NCBI RefSeq assembly: GCF_011038845.1
Contig: NZ_JAAKDW010000006.1
Coordinates: 5,001 to 69,000, forward strand
DNA: 64,000 bases
Direction of reading: 5' to 3'
Source: Enterococcus sp. ZJ1622
Lineage (GTDB): Bacteria > Bacillota > Bacilli > Lactobacillales > Enterococcaceae
Shown piece by piece: positions 47,849 to 56,529 of the stretch. A program made the position numbers and the translations under genes. Numbering within the stretch: the first letter of the stretch is position 1; every line of letters begins with the position of its first letter. Under the pieces are notes generated by a model, which saw only the letters and a program-made list of their open reading frames with translations, did not search any database and was not told the DNA's origin.

Positions 47849-48247
47849 TTGTTAACACTATATACTTCCCCAAGTTGTACTTCCTGCAGAAAGGCTCGTG
47901 CGTGGTTGCAAGAACATCAAATACCATTTGTTGAACGCAACATTTTTTCAGAACCGTTGAATAGTTCAGAGTTAAAAGCAATTTTGCAAATGACAGAAGA
48001 TGGAACAGAAGAAATCATTTCCACACGTTCGAAAGTTTTCCAGAAATTGAACATGGATTTAGATGATCTGCCTTTACAAGAACTGCTGGAACTTGTTCAG
48101 AATAATCCTGGATTGCTACGTCGTCCGATCATGATCGATGACAAACGTCTGCAAGTCGGGTTCAATGAAGATGAAATCCGTCGATTCTTACCACGTGATG
48201 TTCGTCAGTTAGAATTACGCCAGGCACAATTGATGGCTGGACTATAG
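47849..48247 (+). CDS. spxA: Global redox regulator Spx
   Basis: A 132-aa ArsC-fold transcription regulator that binds the RNA polymerase alpha C-terminal domain under thiol stress. The redox switch CTSC is at residues 10-13 and the [15 protein letters not shown] motif is conserved. Translation starts at TTG (47849), 9 bases after GGAG; a GTG nearby is out of frame. Activity is normally limited by ClpXP with the adaptor SpxH, encoded 5 kb downstream. A terminator follows. Confidence 0.96.
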   Translation: MLTLYTSPSCTSCRKARAWLQEHQIPFVERNIFSEPLNSSELKAILQMTEDGTEEIISTRSKVFQKLNMDLDDLPLQELLELVQNNPGLLRRPIMIDDKRLQVGFNEDEIRRFLPRDVRQLELRQAQLMAGL

Positions 48248-48258
48248 AAGAAAAGTTG

Positions 48259-48301
48259 AAACTCAGAAAAACTGCTTTTTAATAGTTTTTCTGGGTTTTT
48301 T
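48259..48301 (+). terminator. Terminator of spxA
   Basis: AACTCAGAAAAACT pairs with AGTTTTTCTGGGTT across a 10-base loop, followed by T6. Confidence 0.85.
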
Positions 48302-48404
48302 GTTTACATAGGAGAAAATGAAGAAATCGATCCTCTGATGGAATGTACATGAACTCGCCAAAAGGATGGGAATAGGAGTTATTTCAAATAATCATTTTTT
48401 GCTT

Positions 48405-48509
48405 TTGACGGTGGTTGATTCAAGTTATTACCTGTTCTGCCGATTGGCGGCACACTTAGCGAAACCTATAGTGGAAATGTGTTGGTTTCGCTTCATCGAC
48501 GATTTTTTT
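48405..48509 (+). ncRNA. Possible small RNA or terminator unit between spxA and mecA
   Basis: In the 330-base gap: TTGACG (48405) with TATTAC 15 bases downstream, a TGCCG/CGGCA hairpin, a perfect GCGAAACC/GGTTTCGC stem (48459-48466 with 48484-48491) and T8 at about 48502-48509. All of this ends just before the mecA promoter. The promoter spacing is poor, so this is only a candidate. A short open frame across it lacks an SD and is not called. Confidence 0.3.
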
Positions 48510-48511
48510 TC

Positions 48512-48539
48512 TTTACATTTACTCTTATTTCGCTACAAT
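48512..48539 (+). promoter_or_regulatory. Promoter of mecA
   Basis: TTTACA (48512-48517), 16 bases, TACAAT (48534-48539), about 40 bases before the start. Confidence 0.65.
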
Positions 48540-48580
48540 GAATTTATATTGATCGTTGCGGCAAAGTGAGGTGTAGCAAA

Positions 48581-49240
48581 ATGGAAATGGAACATATCAA
48601 TGAGAATACGATACGTGTACTGATCGGTCATGAAGATTTAGAAGAACGCGGTGTCTCATTTTTAGATTTACTAGGTAATCATAAAGAGATCGAGAATTTC
48701 TTTTACAGTATTCTGGAAGAAGTGGATATCGAAGAGGAGTTCCGAGGAAGCGAAGCTGTCACTTTCCAAGTTTTGCCAAAGGGAGATGGCTTAGAGCTCT
48801 TTATCAGTAAGAACTTGCCTGATGAGGAAATGACCCAGACAGATGATGCAACTGTGGATTCGGACGATGTGAGTGAATTTCTCCGTCAGCAGATCATCAG
48901 CAATGAAACAGATGCAGAAGACGAGGTTTCTGACACTCTGTTTGAAGAAAAAGAACATCAAGCAATTTTTGCTTTTGAAAATTTTGAACAGATGATCCAA
49001 TTAGCGAGTGACGTCGAATTGGAATCTGCTTGGTCAGACTTGTATTTGTTAGAAGGTCGTTACTATCTAGTCGTTCATTTTTGGATGGAGAATCTCAATC
49101 AGCAAGATGTCGAAAATCAAATTGCCCGAATTCTGGAATTTGCTGAGAAAAGCGATCGTACGCCTGAGAGCCTGAATGAATATGGACAGTGTCTAATGGA
49201 GCGAAATGCGATCGAGCGGACAAGGTTTTATTTTGTATAA
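48581..49240 (+). CDS. mecA: Adaptor protein MecA
   Basis: A 219-aa ClpC adaptor (unrelated to methicillin-resistance mecA). The N-terminal MEMEHINENTIRVLI recognises substrates and the C-terminal half (about residue 120 on) binds ClpC; an acidic linker lies between. In B. subtilis it targets ComK and also binds Spx-type substrates. ATG 48581 has GAGGTG upstream. It lies in the spxA-mecA-coiA order seen in B. subtilis. Confidence 0.94.
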   Translation: MEMEHINENTIRVLIGHEDLEERGVSFLDLLGNHKEIENFFYSILEEVDIEEEFRGSEAVTFQVLPKGDGLELFISKNLPDEEMTQTDDATVDSDDVSEFLRQQIISNETDAEDEVSDTLFEEKEHQAIFAFENFEQMIQLASDVELESAWSDLYLLEGRYYLVVHFWMENLNQQDVENQIARILEFAEKSDRTPESLNEYGQCLMERNAIERTRFYFV

Positions 49241-49245
49241 GAAGA

Positions 49246-49290
49246 GAAGGGAGCTGTGACAAAAGACTTGTCGCAGCTTCTTTCCTATTT
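49246..49290 (+). terminator. Probable terminator of mecA
   Basis: GAAGGGAGCTGTGACAA pairs with TTGTCGCAGCTTCTTTC using several G-U pairs; the T tail is weak. The following GTCACAACCTCTTTTTTT resembles the tail of the intergenic repeat family at 63.7 kb. Confidence 0.6.
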
Positions 49291-49435
49291 CTTGAAGCTG
49301 ATCACTTCTGTCACAACCTCTTTTTTTGCATGATTCTTCCCTTAAAGAACTCCGATAGCCACATTTTTCCTTCTTTTTTAGCTTTGTTTCATCATTTTCC
49401 ATCATTCTAGCGTAATTGATTATGGAGGGGAGAAA

Positions 49436-50422
49436 ATGCTGATTGCAATAGATGAACAAGGCGTACATTGTTTTGCGCAAAAAGCAGAGAAAAACAGAAA
49501 ATATATCTGTCCAGCTTGCCAAGAAAATGTATGGCTGAAGAAGGGAAAAAAGAAACGAGCACACTTTTCACACGGAAAACAAGCAAACTGCACCACTTTC
49601 AGTGAAGCAGAGTCACAAGAGCATTTGTACTTGAAAGGAGTTTTTTATGAATGGCTGATGGCCTCAGGAATGTCTGCTGCCTTAGAAGCCTATTTACCGG
49701 GATTGCGTCAAAGACCAGATCTTCTGAGTGGCCGACTTGTCTTGGAAATTCAATGTTCTGATCTGCCGTATCTTAGATTCTTGGAAAGGACACAGAATTA
49801 TTCAGCGAACAACTATCTCGACTGGTGGATATTGGGCACGGCTTTTTTTCAGCAGAACCAGCTGCGTCAAATAGAGAAAAGCTTTTGCTCTTATAATGAA
49901 AAAAGAGGTCTTCATTTTTGGCAAGCAGATGCTAAGACGAAGCAGCTGAGGCTGATCCACCATGTGGAAGAAACCGTGACTGGCAGACTTGATTTCCGAT
50001 GTACATCATGGTCGTTTTTCAGCAGTGGACTAAAAAACATCTTGAGTGGAAATATCGATAGTTACGAAGAAGTTTTCTTATCTAAAAAAAGAAACCTGAA
50101 GGCATGGCTGCAGCAGCAATTATACCGAAAGCAAAAACGTGTCTTACAGGTACAGGGACAATGCTATCTTCAAGGAAATCATCTTCTCTATTTATCCAGC
50201 TGGATCTACCAAGAGAGCCGATTCTTCTTTTATTTCAGAGAATCTGTCTTTTTTTACCGACTGCTGTTCGAAAAGACGAGAGAAGGAACACGATCTCTGC
50301 ATTTTGCTCGATGGCAGCAAGAAGTAAAGCGATACAAAGAAGAATGGTCATTTCCGATGATCGAAGAGCAGGTGATTTTTTCTGCTTTTTTTGATGAATG
50401 TTGTCGTTTATACAATGGATGA
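49436..50422 (+). CDS. coiA: Competence protein CoiA
   Basis: A 328-aa protein of the CoiA family, needed for transformation in pneumococcus. The N-terminal part has a zinc-binding CPAC and AHFSHGK; the central nuclease-like core has RQRPDLLSGRLVLEIQCS (Asp and Glu-x-Gln of the PD-(D/E)xK fold). The C-terminal half is aromatic- and Lys-rich. Start ATG with GGAGGGG upstream. Followed by pepF, as in many Firmicutes. Biochemical role is unsettled; a part in recombination of incoming DNA is inferred. Confidence 0.9.
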   Translation: MLIAIDEQGVHCFAQKAEKNRKYICPACQENVWLKKGKKKRAHFSHGKQANCTTFSEAESQEHLYLKGVFYEWLMASGMSAALEAYLPGLRQRPDLLSGRLVLEIQCSDLPYLRFLERTQNYSANNYLDWWILGTAFFQQNQLRQIEKSFCSYNEKRGLHFWQADAKTKQLRLIHHVEETVTGRLDFRCTSWSFFSSGLKNILSGNIDSYEEVFLSKKRNLKAWLQQQLYRKQKRVLQVQGQCYLQGNHLLYLSSWIYQESRFFFYFRESVFFYRLLFEKTREGTRSLHFARWQQEVKRYKEEWSFPMIEEQVIFSAFFDECCRLYNG

Positions 50423-50490
50423 GCCTATGGAATCCAAATAGGAGCTGTGGCAATCTGGAAATTTTTTCGGTGTTAAACAATTAGGAGTTA

Positions 50491-50499
50491 TGCTAAAAT
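50491..50499 (+). promoter_or_regulatory. Extended -10 promoter of pepF
   Basis: TGCTAAAAT at 50491-50499 (TG-C-TAAAAT). The predicted start is next to the first base of the structured leader. Confidence 0.5.
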
Positions 50500-50500
50500 T

Positions 50501-50562
50501 AACAGGAGCAGCCAACGGTGGAACTGAGAACCAGAACGGTTTACCAAGCGGCTGTCCTGTTA
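50501..50562 (+). promoter_or_regulatory. Structured 5' leader of pepF
   Basis: AACAGGAGCAGCC (50501-50513) pairs with GGCTGTCCTGTT (50550-50561) with one bulged G, enclosing AACC-AGAAC-GGTT and other short pairs. It begins at the predicted transcription start, has no T-run after it, and lies 60 bases before the pepF SD. I do not recognise a riboswitch class. Confidence 0.4.
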
Positions 50563-50622
50563 GAACTCTTGGTTGCAGTCAGGAGAATAGAAACGGAACG
50601 ATCAAAAGAAGGAGTGGATTGA

Positions 50623-52434
50623 ATGAGTGAAACGACCCAATTACCATTAAGAGAAGAGCTGCCTGAAACATTGACTTGGGATCTAACCAAAATCTTTTCA
50701 AGTGATCAGGAGTTCGATGAGAAGTATCAAGAATTATCAGAAGAATTGAAAAAATCTGATAAATACAAAGGGACCCTTGCTGAAGGCGCGTCCGAATTTT
50801 TAGAAGCACTTGAGTTTGTTTTGGGTGTCTACCGGAAAGTAGAGTTGATCTACGTCTATTCACACCTTAAAAACGATCAAGACACGGGGAATACAACTTA
50901 TCAGGCTCTTTATGCGAGAGCTGGGAGCTTGCTTTCAAAAGCAAGTGAAGCAGTATCGTGGTATGAACCGGAAGTCCTTCAGCTTTCAGATGAACAAATC
51001 TGGCAGTATTTCGAACAAGAACCAAAATTGGAAGTCTATCGTCATTACGTACAGCAAATGGTGGATAACCGCGCGCATATTTTATCTGCAGAACAAGAAT
51101 CACTGCTTGCAGGTGCGGGAGAGATCTTTGGCGCTTCCAGCGATATTTTTGCAGTATTGAACAATGCTGATCTGGTTTTCCCGACGATCACTGGCGAAGA
51201 TGGAAAGAAAATCCAACTTTCACATGGTGTCTACGGACAATTGCTAGAAAGCACCGATCGAAATGTGCGAGAAGCTGCCTTTAAAGGGCTGTACAGCGTT
51301 TATGAACAATTTCGCAATACCTTCGCTTCTACCTTGAGTACACACGTCAAAGGTCACAATTACAAAGCGAAGATCCGCAAATATCATTCTGCAAGAGAAG
51401 CGGCGTTGAGCAGCAACCATATTCCAGAAAGTGTCTATGATACCTTAGTAGATGTAGTGAATAAACACTTGCCATTGCTCCATCGATACATGAAATTACG
51501 GAAACGGCTGTTAGGCGTCGAAGAATTGCATATGTATGATCTGTATACACCAGTGATGGGCGAGGCACCAATCAAATTCACGTATGAAGAAGCCAAAGAA
51601 AAAGCTTTGAAAGCGCTGGAACCAATGGGCGGAGAGTATATGGAAGTGGTCAAGAAAGCATTTGCTGAACGCTGGATCGACGTGGTAGAAAATAAAGGGA
51701 AACGAAGCGGCGCTTATTCATCAGGAAGCTATGACACCAACCCGTATATCTTGTTGAACTGGCATGACACACTTGATCAGCTATTTACGTTAGTCCATGA
51801 AATGGGACACAGTGTCCACAGCTACTTCACGCGGTCGAACCAGCCTTATGTCTATGGTGATTATTCGATCTTTTTAGCAGAGATTGCTTCGACGACGAAT
51901 GAAAACATTCTGACCGAATACTTGCTGGAAACTGAAAAAGATCCAAAAGTCCGTGCTTATGTATTGAACCACTACTTGGATGGCTTCAAAGGAACGATTT
52001 TCCGACAAACCCAATTTGCTGAATTTGAACATTTCATGCACACAGAAGATGAAAAGGGCGTACCTTTGACGAGTGAATATCTAAATGAAAATTATGGGAA
52101 ACTAAATGCGAAATACTATGGTCCAGCTGTGGAAGAAGATCCTGAGATCAGCTATGAATGGTCACGCATCCCGCATTTTTATTACAACTATTATGTCTAT
52201 CAATATTCTACAGGCTTTTCTGCAGCTTCTGCGTTAGCGAAGAAAATCTGGAACAAAGAACCACATGCGTTGGAAAATTATTTGACGTATCTGAAATCCG
52301 GAAGCAGTGATTATCCAGTAGAAGTGATGAAAAAAGCAGGCGTCGACATGACGCAAGCAGCGTATATTGAAGACGCGATGTCGATGTTCGAAAAACGACT
52401 GAATGAACTGGAAGAGCTAGTGGATAGTTTGTAA
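50623..52434 (+). CDS. pepF: Oligoendopeptidase F
   Basis: A 603-aa cytosolic M3 metallopeptidase that cleaves oligopeptides. The zinc motif HEMGH is near residue 390 (LVHEMGHSVHSYF) with the distal Glu ligand in FLAEIASTTNE. The N-terminal LPLREELPETLTWDL is typical of PepF. AAGGAGTGG lies before the ATG. Own promoter, structured leader and terminator. Confidence 0.96.
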   Translation: MSETTQLPLREELPETLTWDLTKIFSSDQEFDEKYQELSEELKKSDKYKGTLAEGASEFLEALEFVLGVYRKVELIYVYSHLKNDQDTGNTTYQALYARAGSLLSKASEAVSWYEPEVLQLSDEQIWQYFEQEPKLEVYRHYVQQMVDNRAHILSAEQESLLAGAGEIFGASSDIFAVLNNADLVFPTITGEDGKKIQLSHGVYGQLLESTDRNVREAAFKGLYSVYEQFRNTFASTLSTHVKGHNYKAKIRKYHSAREAALSSNHIPESVYDTLVDVVNKHLPLLHRYMKLRKRLLGVEELHMYDLYTPVMGEAPIKFTYEEAKEKALKALEPMGGEYMEVVKKAFAERWIDVVENKGKRSGAYSSGSYDTNPYILLNWHDTLDQLFTLVHEMGHSVHSYFTRSNQPYVYGDYSIFLAEIASTTNENILTEYLLETEKDPKVRAYVLNHYLDGFKGTIFRQTQFAEFEHFMHTEDEKGVPLTSEYLNENYGKLNAKYYGPAVEEDPEISYEWSRIPHFYYNYYVYQYSTGFSAASALAKKIWNKEPHALENYLTYLKSGSSDYPVEVMKKAGVDMTQAAYIEDAMSMFEKRLNELEELVDSL

Positions 52435-52470
52435 GAGAAAGTCGTGAATTAGAATACCGTTTATACGAAA

Positions 52471-52511
52471 AAAAGGAGGAATGACAAACGTCTTGTCACT
52501 CCTCCTTTTTC
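52471..52511 (+). terminator. Terminator of pepF
   Basis: AAAAGGAGGAATGACAA (52471-52487) pairs with TTGTCACTCCTCCTTTT (52493-52509), one A-C mismatch, then T. Confidence 0.88.
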
Positions 52512-52530
52512 CGAATAAATCGTGTTTTCC

Positions 52531-52632
52531 TACCAATTCCTCGGGCACAAGTCACAATATTCATCAAACATGAGAAACTGTTTTTTGAAATTGTTCCTTG
52601 TGCTTCGGAGTTAAACGGTAGGTTCACAACCT
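52531..52632. repeat. Diverged copy of the ~121-bp intergenic repeat
   Basis: CTCGGGCACAAG pairs with CTTGTGCTTCGGAG around an AAACATGAG-AAACTG-TTTTTT core, and the tail ends TTCACAACCTCT, in the same order as the units at 63.7-64 kb. Similarity is partial, so membership is probable only. Confidence 0.45.
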
Positions 52633-52638
52633 CTTTCT

Positions 52639-53307
52639 TTAATTGGACAGCAAATATAAATGGTTGTTTCCTGAATCAAGTTTAGGATCATTTGTATGTA
52701 AATGCTCTCCATCAAATACTTGATAGGATTCATCTGTTTTGCATAGTTCTTTGATTCGTCGAACCGTCTGTGATCCTTCTACAAGGACACCGAAATCACG
52801 TTCGCAGGCATAATTATAAACAACTGCAGATGGATGCTTGGTGATACCCATTTCTCGAGCGATTTTTTGATCAGCGAAGAATACTTCTTTGACAAAATCA
52901 GATTGCCGATCTTCTCTGAACATCTTCAAGTCACCGCCGACTTCTTCAAAAATCGATTCGGCAAGTGCTTCAGAATAAGGTATGCCTTTACAGCCGACCG
53001 CTTCTTGCAGTTTAACCAAAAAACGTCGTCCTTTTTTCTTTCCCTGGAAATGAGCAGCCTTGCAATCTAATGCGGCAGAATAAGTCGTTGAGAATAGTTT
53101 GTTTCGTTCTTCAAGATTGCTTTGAGCAATTCCTTCACGTTGCATGACATCCCCAATTGTCTGCAAATTGACCAAAGGAAGAAAGCGAAACTGCATTTTT
53201 TCTTTCGATAGCGTTCCGTACTCTTCTTCGATGAATTGTAATAGCTGTTGCTCCAGTTTAAAACAGTATTCCCCTAAAGGATTGACAAATAAATAGATTT
53301 CGATCAT
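52639..53307 (-). CDS. spxH: SpxH/YjbH-type ClpXP adaptor (DsbA-like thioredoxin fold)
   Basis: A 222-aa DsbA-family protein in the position of B. subtilis yjbH, which presents Spx to ClpXP. The N-terminal VNPLGEYCFKLE corresponds to the CxxC region, but the first Cys is Gly, so only Cys15 remains. The fold is otherwise kept, with a cis-Pro region TKHPSAVVY. The ATG at 53307 has GGGGGAG upstream; upstream in-frame codons lack an SD. It lacks the long C-terminus of the Bacillus protein. Confidence 0.83.
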   Translation of the reverse strand: MIEIYLFVNPLGEYCFKLEQQLLQFIEEEYGTLSKEKMQFRFLPLVNLQTIGDVMQREGIAQSNLEERNKLFSTTYSAALDCKAAHFQGKKKGRRFLVKLQEAVGCKGIPYSEALAESIFEEVGGDLKMFREDRQSDFVKEVFFADQKIAREMGITKHPSAVVYNYACERDFGVLVEGSQTVRRIKELCKTDESYQVFDGEHLHTNDPKLDSGNNHLYLLSN

Positions 53308-53424
53308 ATGAATCTCCCCCAAAATAGATTCTATACAACTAGTGAACCGTTTCATTCACAACCTATAACTTAACAGAAAAATACGAAAAAATGAACTCAA
53401 GTGCCTTGTGAAAATGAAAGAATT

Positions 53425-54000
53425 TTAATTTTTAGCTTCCAACATACGCTGGATTTTGTTTTTTGCAGGACGATAAGGAAGGGAAAAACGTTTCAAAAGC
53501 TGTTCAAATGCTTCTTTTCCATTACTTGCGTCTTTGACTTCCAATTCTAATTCAAAGTCATTCAATTGCTGTCCCCAGCTCTGATCGATCGCTAATAGAC
53601 CTTCGTCGATGTGAAATTCTGCACGTTTCGTGACTAATTCTCCCGTTTTGATCAGTTGGGACGGATCGACAGATAATTCTTCGAGTTTTTTTGAAACGAC
53701 TCCTTCACGAGGAAGTTCATTCTTTTCGATCAAATCTGCTGCGTGTTTTTTATCTAGTGTATCAGTCGTTTCGAGACGTCCGTCTTCAGCAGGTGTTTTC
53801 AGTGTGTACTCCGCGTGATCGTCTAATAGACGGACACGTAATCCGCTATTTTTTTTCTTTAATTCTTCCTCAGGTGTATCGAAATAGATATTGGTTTGGA
53901 TATGGAAATTTTCTGGTGTGAGCTGGTAATATTCCAGCAGCTGATGGTATTCTTTTTCAGTCAACATCGTTTTAAATTCGATTTCGAGCATTTGTGACAT
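53425..54000 (-). CDS. CYTH-domain protein (YjbK-like triphosphatase/cyclase fold)
   Basis: A 191-aa CYTH (triphosphate tunnel) protein. The signature ExExK is seen as EIEFK at the N-terminus; Arg/Lys strands (GLRVRL, EYTLKTP) and Glu strands (FELELEVKD) form the tunnel. It matches B. subtilis YjbK, also next to the relQ gene (yjbM). Likely hydrolyses a triphosphate substrate; identity unknown. Divergent from relQ. Confidence 0.88.
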   Translation of the reverse strand: MSQMLEIEFKTMLTEKEYHQLLEYYQLTPENFHIQTNIYFDTPEEELKKKNSGLRVRLLDDHAEYTLKTPAEDGRLETTDTLDKKHAADLIEKNELPREGVVSKKLEELSVDPSQLIKTGELVTKRAEFHIDEGLLAIDQSWGQQLNDFELELEVKDASNGKEAFEQLLKRFSLPYRPAKNKIQRMLEAKN

Positions 54001-54131
54001 TCGATCGTCCCCTTTTCCTTTATTTTGCCTTCTTTTTCTTTTTTGGTCAACGCAAAGAGTCGGAGGGTGTAAAAAAACTTCATTTATATGGTAGAATAAA
54101 AAAGAATGTTAACGAAGTAGAGGTATCAGCT

Positions 54132-54836
54132 ATGGAACGAGACTGGGAAGAATTTTTAGCACCATATGAGCAAACAGTATCAGAATTGAAGGTAAAATTA
54201 CGGGGCATCCGAAAACAATTCCGGGAACAGAACCGGCATGTCCCTATTGAGTTTGTCACCGGACGAGTGAAACCTGTGGACAGTATCGTGACAAAATCTC
54301 AGCTGCGCCATATTCCTATGAGCCGGTTAGAGGAAGAGATGTCCGATATTGCTGGCTTGAGGATCATGTGCCAGTTCGTTGAGGATATCCATCAGGTCGT
54401 TGAGATCATCCGGAAACGAAAAGATATGAAGGTCCTCCAAGAACGAGATTATATTACCAATAAAAAAGCAAGCGGCTATCGTTCATATCATTTAGTGATC
54501 GAGTACCCTGTACAGCTTATCAGCGGTGAGAAAAAAATCTTGGCAGAAATCCAGATCCGGACACTTGCCATGAACTTTTGGGCAACGATCGAGCATTCGC
54601 TGAACTACAAGTACCAAGGAGTATTTCCGGAAGAAATGAGTGAACGGCTGCAGCGTGCCGCAGAAGCTGCTTATCAGCTGGATGAAGAAATGTCTAGCAT
54701 CCGTGAAGAGATCCAAGAGGCACAACGTCTGTTTTCTCACGGGAGAGGAAAATCAGATGACGTTTATTACCGGACGCTCTTGAATAAAGAAGATTTAGGA
54801 GAGGAGACAAAGGATGAAGGTAGCGATCGTTCATAA
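54132..54836 (+). CDS. relQ: Small alarmone synthetase RelQ
   Basis: A 234-aa GTP pyrophosphokinase with only the synthetase domain. GLRIMCQF, KASGYRSYHLVIE and the acidic EIQIRTLAMNFWATIEH active-site segment are present; a C-terminal helical tail supports tetramers. Start ATG 54132 with GAGG upstream; the longer in-frame extension is non-homologous. A TGGTAGAAT extended -10 lies at about 54090. It overlaps nadK by 23 bases. Confidence 0.94.
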   Translation: MERDWEEFLAPYEQTVSELKVKLRGIRKQFREQNRHVPIEFVTGRVKPVDSIVTKSQLRHIPMSRLEEEMSDIAGLRIMCQFVEDIHQVVEIIRKRKDMKVLQERDYITNKKASGYRSYHLVIEYPVQLISGEKKILAEIQIRTLAMNFWATIEHSLNYKYQGVFPEEMSERLQRAAEAAYQLDEEMSSIREEIQEAQRLFSHGRGKSDDVYYRTLLNKEDLGEETKDEGSDRS

Positions 54837-55611
54837 CAACGAAGAAAAAACACTGGAAGTAACTGAACGATTGAAAAAACTTTTGGCGCAAGCTCAGATC
54901 ATGATCGATGAGCGTGATCCGGAATTAGTCATCTCAGTCGGAGGAGATGGAACGCTATTGTCTGCGTTTCATCGTTTCAGCCATCGCCTGAATGACGTCC
55001 GGTTTTTAGGCGTGCATACCGGACACTTGGGTTTTTATACGGACTGGCGCGATTATGAATTGAATGAATTGGTCGATAGTCTCCAAACGAATCGGGAACA
55101 AAGTGTCAGTTATCCGCTACTGGACGTTCGCATCAGTTATCTGGATGAGAAACCGGACCAGCATTTCGTTGCGCTGAATGAATCTACGATCAAGCGGGCA
55201 AACCGCACGATGGTGGCAGATGTCTATATCAAAAACGAGCTGTTCGAAAGTTTCCGAGGAGATGGACTCGCTATTTCGACCCCCACAGGATCAACTGCTT
55301 ATAATAAAAGTGTGGGCGGTGCAGTGTTGCATCCAAGCATCAACGCCTTTCAGCTGGCGGAGATCGCTTCTTTGAATAATCGCGTCTTCCGTACGTTAGG
55401 TTCTCCTATCGTGATCGCTCATGATGAATGGCTTGAAATCAAATTAGAAAATACAGAGGATTATCTTGTAACAGTCGACCAGTTGGATGTCGCAAAAGCC
55501 AATATCCGTTCGATCTATTATCGGATCGCCGAAGAACGTATCCATTTTGCGTCTTATCGGCATATGCATTTCTGGCATCGAGTGAAAGATGCCTTTATTG
55601 GTGAGGGGTAA
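54814..55611 (+). CDS. nadK: NAD kinase
   Basis: A 265-aa enzyme that phosphorylates NAD to NADP. The GGDGTLLSAF motif lies near residue 46, LGVHTGHLGFYTDW near 73 and STPTGSTAYNKSVGG near 155. It overlaps relQ and is followed by the pseudouridine synthase after 1 base, the same order as yjbM-yjbN-yjbO in B. subtilis. Confidence 0.97.
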   Translation: MKVAIVHNNEEKTLEVTERLKKLLAQAQIMIDERDPELVISVGGDGTLLSAFHRFSHRLNDVRFLGVHTGHLGFYTDWRDYELNELVDSLQTNREQSVSYPLLDVRISYLDEKPDQHFVALNESTIKRANRTMVADVYIKNELFESFRGDGLAISTPTGSTAYNKSVGGAVLHPSINAFQLAEIASLNNRVFRTLGSPIVIAHDEWLEIKLENTEDYLVTVDQLDVAKANIRSIYYRIAEERIHFASYRHMHFWHRVKDAFIGEG

Positions 55612-55612
55612 T

Positions 55613-56512
55613 ATGAAGTTTGAATGGATTTATGAAAAAGATCATCCGCAGCAAGTAAAATACTTTTTGAAGGAAAAGGGAATTTCCAAAGGCTTACTGG
55701 CAAAAATAAAATTTCAAGGCGGCGAAATCAAAGTCAATGAACGGGTCGAAAATGTCTTGTTTTCTCTGTCAGAGAATGATAAGGTAACCATTGTGATTCC
55801 TGCAGAAGGAGAACATGAAACCGTACTTTTGGATGAAACGCCTATCGATATCATTTATGAAGATGAGCATGTCTTAGTAGTAAACAAACCAGCCGGGATC
55901 TCTTCGATTCCCGCGCAGTATCATCCCAACAACACGATGGCAAATCGAGTCAAAGCTTATTACAAAAGGCAAGGGTATGAGAACCAGGTGATCCATATCG
56001 TGACAAGATTAGATCGGGATACATCTGGCTTGATGCTGTTTGCCAAGCACGGATTCGCCCATGCCAAGCTGGATACGCAGCTTCGTGAAAAAAAGTTCGT
56101 CAAAAAGTATCAGGCATTGATCAGCGGGAAGCTTGATGGCTTGCAAACGCATGGATTGATTGATCTGCCGATAGCTCGAGACTACACATCGCTATTGAAA
56201 CGCAAAGTATCGGCTGAAGGCCGACACGCGCAAACAGAGTACTGGCTGGACCAGATATTCTCAGAGGTTGCTCTAGTCGACATCCAGCTTCATACTGGAA
56301 GGACACATCAGATCAGAGTGCATTTCTCGGAAATCGGGTGTGCGCTTTTGGGAGATGATATGTATGGCGGACGTATGGATATGGGGATTGAAAGACAAGC
56401 GCTTCATTGTTATGATCTGCGTTTTTATCATCCTTTTACTCAAGAATTATTAGAATTTAAACAGCCTTTAGCACAAGATATGGAGGCAGTGGTCAAACGG
56501 TTTGAAGATTAA
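55613..56512 (+). CDS. RluA/RluD-family 23S rRNA pseudouridine synthase
   Basis: A 299-aa pseudouridine synthase. The catalytic Asp is in RLDRDTSGLM near residue 133; HTGRTHQIRVH near 233 and GDDMYGG near 252 are conserved. A short N-terminal S4-like region precedes the catalytic domain. It matches B. subtilis YjbO; the exact rRNA uridine is not certain. ATG 55613 has GAGGGG upstream. Confidence 0.92.
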   Translation: MKFEWIYEKDHPQQVKYFLKEKGISKGLLAKIKFQGGEIKVNERVENVLFSLSENDKVTIVIPAEGEHETVLLDETPIDIIYEDEHVLVVNKPAGISSIPAQYHPNNTMANRVKAYYKRQGYENQVIHIVTRLDRDTSGLMLFAKHGFAHAKLDTQLREKKFVKKYQALISGKLDGLQTHGLIDLPIARDYTSLLKRKVSAEGRHAQTEYWLDQIFSEVALVDIQLHTGRTHQIRVHFSEIGCALLGDDMYGGRMDMGIERQALHCYDLRFYHPFTQELLEFKQPLAQDMEAVVKRFED

Positions 56513-56529
56513 GGTGAGGTGAGATTGAT

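Noticed and set aside
47745-47981. Minus-strand open frame of 78 codons over the spxA start
   Set aside because: Antisense to spxA and its promoter, without an SD or recognisable composition.
48366-48569. Open frame of 67 codons between spxA and mecA
   Set aside because: No SD, crosses a T8 terminator-like structure and the mecA promoter; treated as non-coding.
48581-49240. Methicillin-resistance mecA
   Set aside because: Only the name coincides; this is the ClpC adaptor and has no penicillin-binding domain.
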